Shown here: positions 62,392-64,000 of the stretch, in pieces | Layout: each line of letters opens with the position of its first letter | Numbering within the stretch: position 1 is the first letter of the stretch | From: Chloracidobacterium sp. CP2_5A | GTDB lineage: Bacteria > Acidobacteriota > Blastocatellia > Chloracidobacteriales > Chloracidobacteriaceae | Direction: 5' to 3' | DNA: 64,000 bases | Assembly: GCA_002254845.1 (NCBI GenBank) | Contig: NKPT01000001.1 | Coordinates: 77,001 to 141,000, forward strand | Notes under the pieces: model-generated | Database searches by the model: none | What the model was told of the DNA's origin: nothing | Seen by the model: only the letters and a program-made list of their open reading frames with translations | Program-made: the position numbers and the translations under genes

Positions 62392-63870
62392 ATGACAAAA
62401 CGCATCATTCACTGGTTTCGGCGCGACCTGCGCCTTGACGATAACACGGCTTTGCTCGCCGCTCACGCCGCGACCAAGGCGATTGTTCCCGTTTTTATTT
62501 TCGATGACGCCATCTTGCGCCGCCCCGACACCGGAGCGAATCGCGTGGCGTTTCTCCTTGCCAGCCTGCGCGACTTGGATGAACGCCTTCGGGCGCGCGG
62601 CGGTCGGCTTATTCTCCGGCGCGGCCGGCCCGAGGAGGCGCTCGCCCAGCTGGTTGCGGAAACCGAAGCCGCCGCCGTCCACTTTAATTTGGACGTTGAG
62701 CCGTTCGCGCTGGCGCGGGATGCGCGGGTCACAGCCCGACTCGCCGGCTTGTGCGCGGTTGCAGGCTTTGAAGATGGCGGGCTGACCGCCCCAACCGCCA
62801 TCAAAACCAAGTCCGGAACGCCCTATACGGTCTTTACGCCGTACAAAAACGCGGTCCTCGCCCAGGCGATTCCGCGCCCGCGCCCGGCCCCAGACGCAAT
62901 CCAGACCCCGTCCAATATTTCAAGCGATCCGCTTCCGACGCTCGCTGCGCTTGGCTTTACGACCGCCGCCACCCTGCCGCCGGGCGGCGAAAGCGCGGCT
63001 CAAGCGCGGCTGTCCGATTTTATTCAGGCCGGACTAGGCCGCTACGCCACAGAACGCGACGCTTTAGCGAAAGACGGCACATCGGGGCTTTCGCCCTACC
63101 TGCGCTTTGGCTGCCTTTCGCCGCGCCGTGTTTGTTGGGCGGCGCGCGACGCCTTTCCCGAAGGCGCGCCGGATGCGGAGGCTTGGATTGCCGAGCTGAT
63201 CTGGCGCGACTTTTACCGGCAAATTCTCTTTCATTTTCCCTATGTCGAAACCGGAGCGTTCAAGCGGGCCTTTGACGAGCTAGCTTGGGAAAACAACGAG
63301 GAATGGCTCGACCGCTGGCGCAACGGGCGCACGGGGTTTCCGATTGTGGACGCCGCCATGCGACAACTGCTGACGACTGGCTGGATGCACAACCGCGCCC
63401 GCATGATTGTGGCGTCATTCCTGACAAAAGATTTGCTCATTGATTGGCGGCGCGGCGAGCGTCACTTCATGACGCACCTCGTGGACGGCGACTTAGCCGC
63501 CAACAACGGCGGCTGGCAGTGGGCAGCCTCGACGGGGACGGACGCCCAGCCGTACTTTCGCATCTTCAACCCGACAGCGCAGGGGAAAAAGTTTGATCCG
63601 ACCGGGGCGTATATCCGGCGCTACGTGCCGGAACTGCGCGCCGTGCCAGAGCGCTGGATTCACGAGCCGGCACGGATGCCCCCGGACGCGCAGCGCGCCT
63701 TCCGCTGCGTCATCGGCGACGACTACCCCGCGCCTATCGCGGATCACGCTCGTCAAAGGGCGAAGGCGCTGGCGCTGTTTGGTCGCCCAAGCGGCGACGC
63801 GCCCGCTATCGGGGCGGCGGGCGCAGGTCGGCGTCAAACAACTGCCGGTAGGCGCGGTAGTTCGTCATGA
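62392..63870 (+). CDS. phr: Class I CPD deoxyribodipyrimidine photolyase
   Basis: A 492-residue flavoprotein. N-terminal antenna domain from HWFRRDLRLDDN, and FAD-binding helical domain with LSPYLRFGCLSPRR, ELIWRDFYRQI, GRTGFPIVDAAMRQL, WMHNRARMIVASFLTKDLLIDWR and NNGGWQWAASTGTDAQPYFRIFNP. It repairs UV dimers by light. The last 30 or so residues (Gly/Arg/Ser-rich) overlap the opposing lytic transglycosylase gene by 65 bases and are probably an unconserved tail. Confidence 0.96.
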   Translation: MTKRIIHWFRRDLRLDDNTALLAAHAATKAIVPVFIFDDAILRRPDTGANRVAFLLASLRDLDERLRARGGRLILRRGRPEEALAQLVAETEAAAVHFNLDVEPFALARDARVTARLAGLCAVAGFEDGGLTAPTAIKTKSGTPYTVFTPYKNAVLAQAIPRPRPAPDAIQTPSNISSDPLPTLAALGFTTAATLPPGGESAAQARLSDFIQAGLGRYATERDALAKDGTSGLSPYLRFGCLSPRRVCWAARDAFPEGAPDAEAWIAELIWRDFYRQILFHFPYVETGAFKRAFDELAWENNEEWLDRWRNGRTGFPIVDAAMRQLLTTGWMHNRARMIVASFLTKDLLIDWRRGERHFMTHLVDGDLAANNGGWQWAASTGTDAQPYFRIFNPTAQGKKFDPTGAYIRRYVPELRAVPERWIHEPARMPPDAQRAFRCVIGDDYPAPIADHARQRAKALALFGRPSGDAPAIGAAGAGRRQTTAGRRGSSS

Positions 63871-64000
63871 CCTTGAAGACATAGTCCTTGGTCTCCGCGT
63901 AGCCCACTTCCGCCGCGAAGCGGTCGCGATCGCTTTCCCCGGCGCGTGCGCGCCACCGCGCCGTCGCCGTCTCTCCGCCGTTGTAGGCCGCCGCGACCGC
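63806..64000 (-). CDS. Lytic transglycosylase C-terminus (partial)
   Basis: Only the last 64 residues are inside the window; the start lies beyond it. AVAAAYNGGETATARW, then FAAEVGYAETKDYVFKVMTNYRAY is the end of the SLT goose-lysozyme-like domain (A-Y-N-x-G, E-T-x-x-Y-V-x-x-V-x-x-N-Y), as in Slt70/MltC-type enzymes that cleave peptidoglycan in the periplasm. The catalytic Glu is outside the window. TAG at 63806-63808 ends the gene inside the photolyase tail. Confidence 0.85.
   Translation of the reverse strand, partial: AVAAAYNGGETATARWRARAGESDRDRFAAEVGYAETKDYVFKVMTNYRAYRQLFDADLRPPPR

Overview
The window is GC-rich and gene-dense DNA from a bacterial chromosome. A secreted VWFA-related protein of the acidobacterial type, a Ser/Thr kinase fused to WD40 repeats, a C25-type lipoprotein with a formylglycine-enzyme fold, many TPR proteins and a tetraether-synthase-like radical SAM enzyme together suggest Acidobacteriota (Blastocatellia/Chloracidobacterium-like). 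That placement is an inference from gene content; no 16S rRNA gene is present.

Layout. 1-2.5 kb: end of glmM followed by translationally coupled small genes (DUF362 protein, 3-methyladenine glycosylase, PNPOx-like flavoprotein) and a SemiSWEET. 2.5-3.6 kb: decayed non-coding DNA. 3.6-10.6 kb: kinase-WD40 protein, TPR-sigma54 activator, secreted subtilase with its own terminator. 10.6-16 kb: tRNA-Gly, OsmC, then a plus-strand run of an orphan atpC, a divergent Lgt paralogue, a Tes-like radical SAM protein, a thioesterase and a Tat-exported amine oxidase. 16-35.8 kb: mostly housekeeping genes (rel, ribE, M16 protease, ABC exporter, murJ, fhs, argS, cyclophilin, alkyltransferase-like protein, threonine aldolase) with repeat-filled spacers. 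35.9-38.3 kb: a graveyard of mobile DNA (IS3 orfA fragment, serine recombinase, DUF2924 gene, all broken) beside tRNA-Asn. 38.4-47.3 kb: ruvB, S41 protease, miaB, and a tandem pair of TMTC-like membrane glycosyltransferase/TPR proteins. 47.3-64 kb: initiator tRNA, aroK, FHA-protease, two HAD phosphatases, a Pnkp-kinase-like protein, methylmalonyl-CoA mutase catalytic chain, a DUF4388 response regulator with a 963-residue orphan, yraN, purN, rhomboid, RidA, a tetrad-less aldo/keto reductase, tRNA-Ile2, YIP1 protein, photolyase and the end of a lytic transglycosylase.

The most interesting system is the overlapping pair at 11.8-14.0 kb. An Lgt-fold membrane protein that lacks residues needed by true Lgt is translationally coupled to a cysteine-rich radical SAM protein built like archaeal tetraether lipid synthase. 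In a group known for membrane-spanning iso-diabolic acid lipids, this is a good candidate for lipid tail-to-tail coupling or a related membrane-lipid modification.

A second genome-scale pattern is the repeated occurrence of perfect or near-perfect 10-18 bp tandem duplications in spacers and at gene ends. Convergent genes are also packed so tightly that five pairs abut or overlap at their 3' ends.
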